Source: Variovorax sp. TBS-050B (lineage in GTDB: Bacteria; Pseudomonadota; Gammaproteobacteria; Burkholderiales; Burkholderiaceae_C). From it: DNA of 64,000 nucleotides. Of this stretch, positions 63,901 through 64,000 are shown piece after piece (positions within the stretch are counted from its first letter, which is position 1; each line of letters begins with the position of its first letter). The DNA lies in assembly GCF_029893635.1 (NCBI RefSeq), contig NZ_JARXYR010000002.1, positions 2,889,001-2,953,000 on the forward strand, written 5' to 3'. The notes beneath the pieces were generated by a model. The model was given only the letters and a program-made list of their open reading frames with translations, made no database searches and was not told where the DNA came from. Both the position numbers and the translations under genes were made by a program.

Positions 63901-64000
63901 GGCGCGAGCGCCTCCAGCACGCGGTCGGCGATCAGGCCGCTCACGCGCTCGTTCGATTCCGCGGTCACGCCGGCGATGTGCGGCGTCAAGAGCAGGTTCG
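63897..64000 (-). CDS. slcC: D-2-hydroxyacid dehydrogenase C-terminus (partial), candidate (S)-sulfolactate dehydrogenase
   Basis: Only the last 33 codons are inside the window; the start lies beyond 64000. The segment reads LTPHIAGVTAESNERVS and ends VLEALAP. TPHIAG with its catalytic histidine is the signature of the D-3-phosphoglycerate dehydrogenase family. SlcC, which oxidises (S)-sulfolactate to sulfopyruvate, belongs to this family and commonly accompanies comC. ATGA overlap with comC. The name is an inference from this pairing. Confidence 0.55.
   Translation of the reverse strand, partial: NLLLTPHIAGVTAESNERVSGLIADRVLEALAP

Overview
The window is high-GC DNA with tightly packed, often ATGA-overlapping operons, several Bug-type (TctC) receptors, IclR and LysR regulators and many ABC importers. 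This is typical of soil Betaproteobacteria of the Comamonadaceae, and Variovorax is the likeliest genus. That is inferred from gene content and style, because there is no rRNA, tRNA or other phylogenetic marker here. I see no phage, insertion sequence or CRISPR array. Layout: 1-4.7 kb holds a sulfonate/nitrate-type ABC importer operon with an embedded membrane cytochrome c and two binding proteins. At 4.7-10.9 kb lie apaH and a divergent operon of a CBS-domain membrane protein, a zinc-ribbon pseudokinase, a VWA protein, an adenylosuccinate-synthetase-like enzyme and a nitrobindin-like barrel. At 11-17.8 kb are envelope genes, a frameshifted autotransporter, an acetyltransferase and a CobW-type metallochaperone. 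At 17.9-25.2 kb is a dipeptide-type ABC importer with an amidohydrolase. At 25.4-31.8 kb is a taurine locus (tauXY, tauR, tauABC). At 33.3-43.7 kb is an ECF sigma/ChrR regulon with two fatty-acyl methyltransferases, FAD and membrane-protein genes, split by a patch of lower-GC unknown genes. At 43.8-47.7 kb are an MFS carrier, a GMC dehydrogenase and an IclR regulator. At 47.8-48.4 kb is a toxin-antitoxin pair. From 48.4 kb to the end is a second sulfonate block: TauE/SafE exporter, sauT, sauS, a Bug receptor and IclR; then CobT/CobS-like genes and IclR divergent from xsc-ackA; then a Bug receptor, comC and the end of slcC. Read together, most of the window serves C2/C3 organosulfonate catabolism. 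Taurine (TauABC, TauXY), probably isethionate (GMC plus MFS) and sulfoacetate (SauT, SauS) all lead to sulfoacetaldehyde. Xsc cleaves sulfoacetaldehyde to sulfite and acetyl phosphate. AckA then yields acetate and ATP, and the TSUP protein probably exports sulfite. ComC and SlcC would interconvert sulfolactate enantiomers. Regulatory DNA supports this: matching GGAAC-spacer-GTTCC palindromes lie before the isethionate-like, sulfoacetate and xsc promoters, and CTGG-type direct repeats with an identical 23-bp period lie before both tauX and tauA. A separate shared promoter motif marks the ECF sigma regulon. Three otherwise intact genes carry single indels in GC-rich runs, which may be real or may be sequence errors. 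The least explained set is the pseudokinase / VWA / PurA-like operon.
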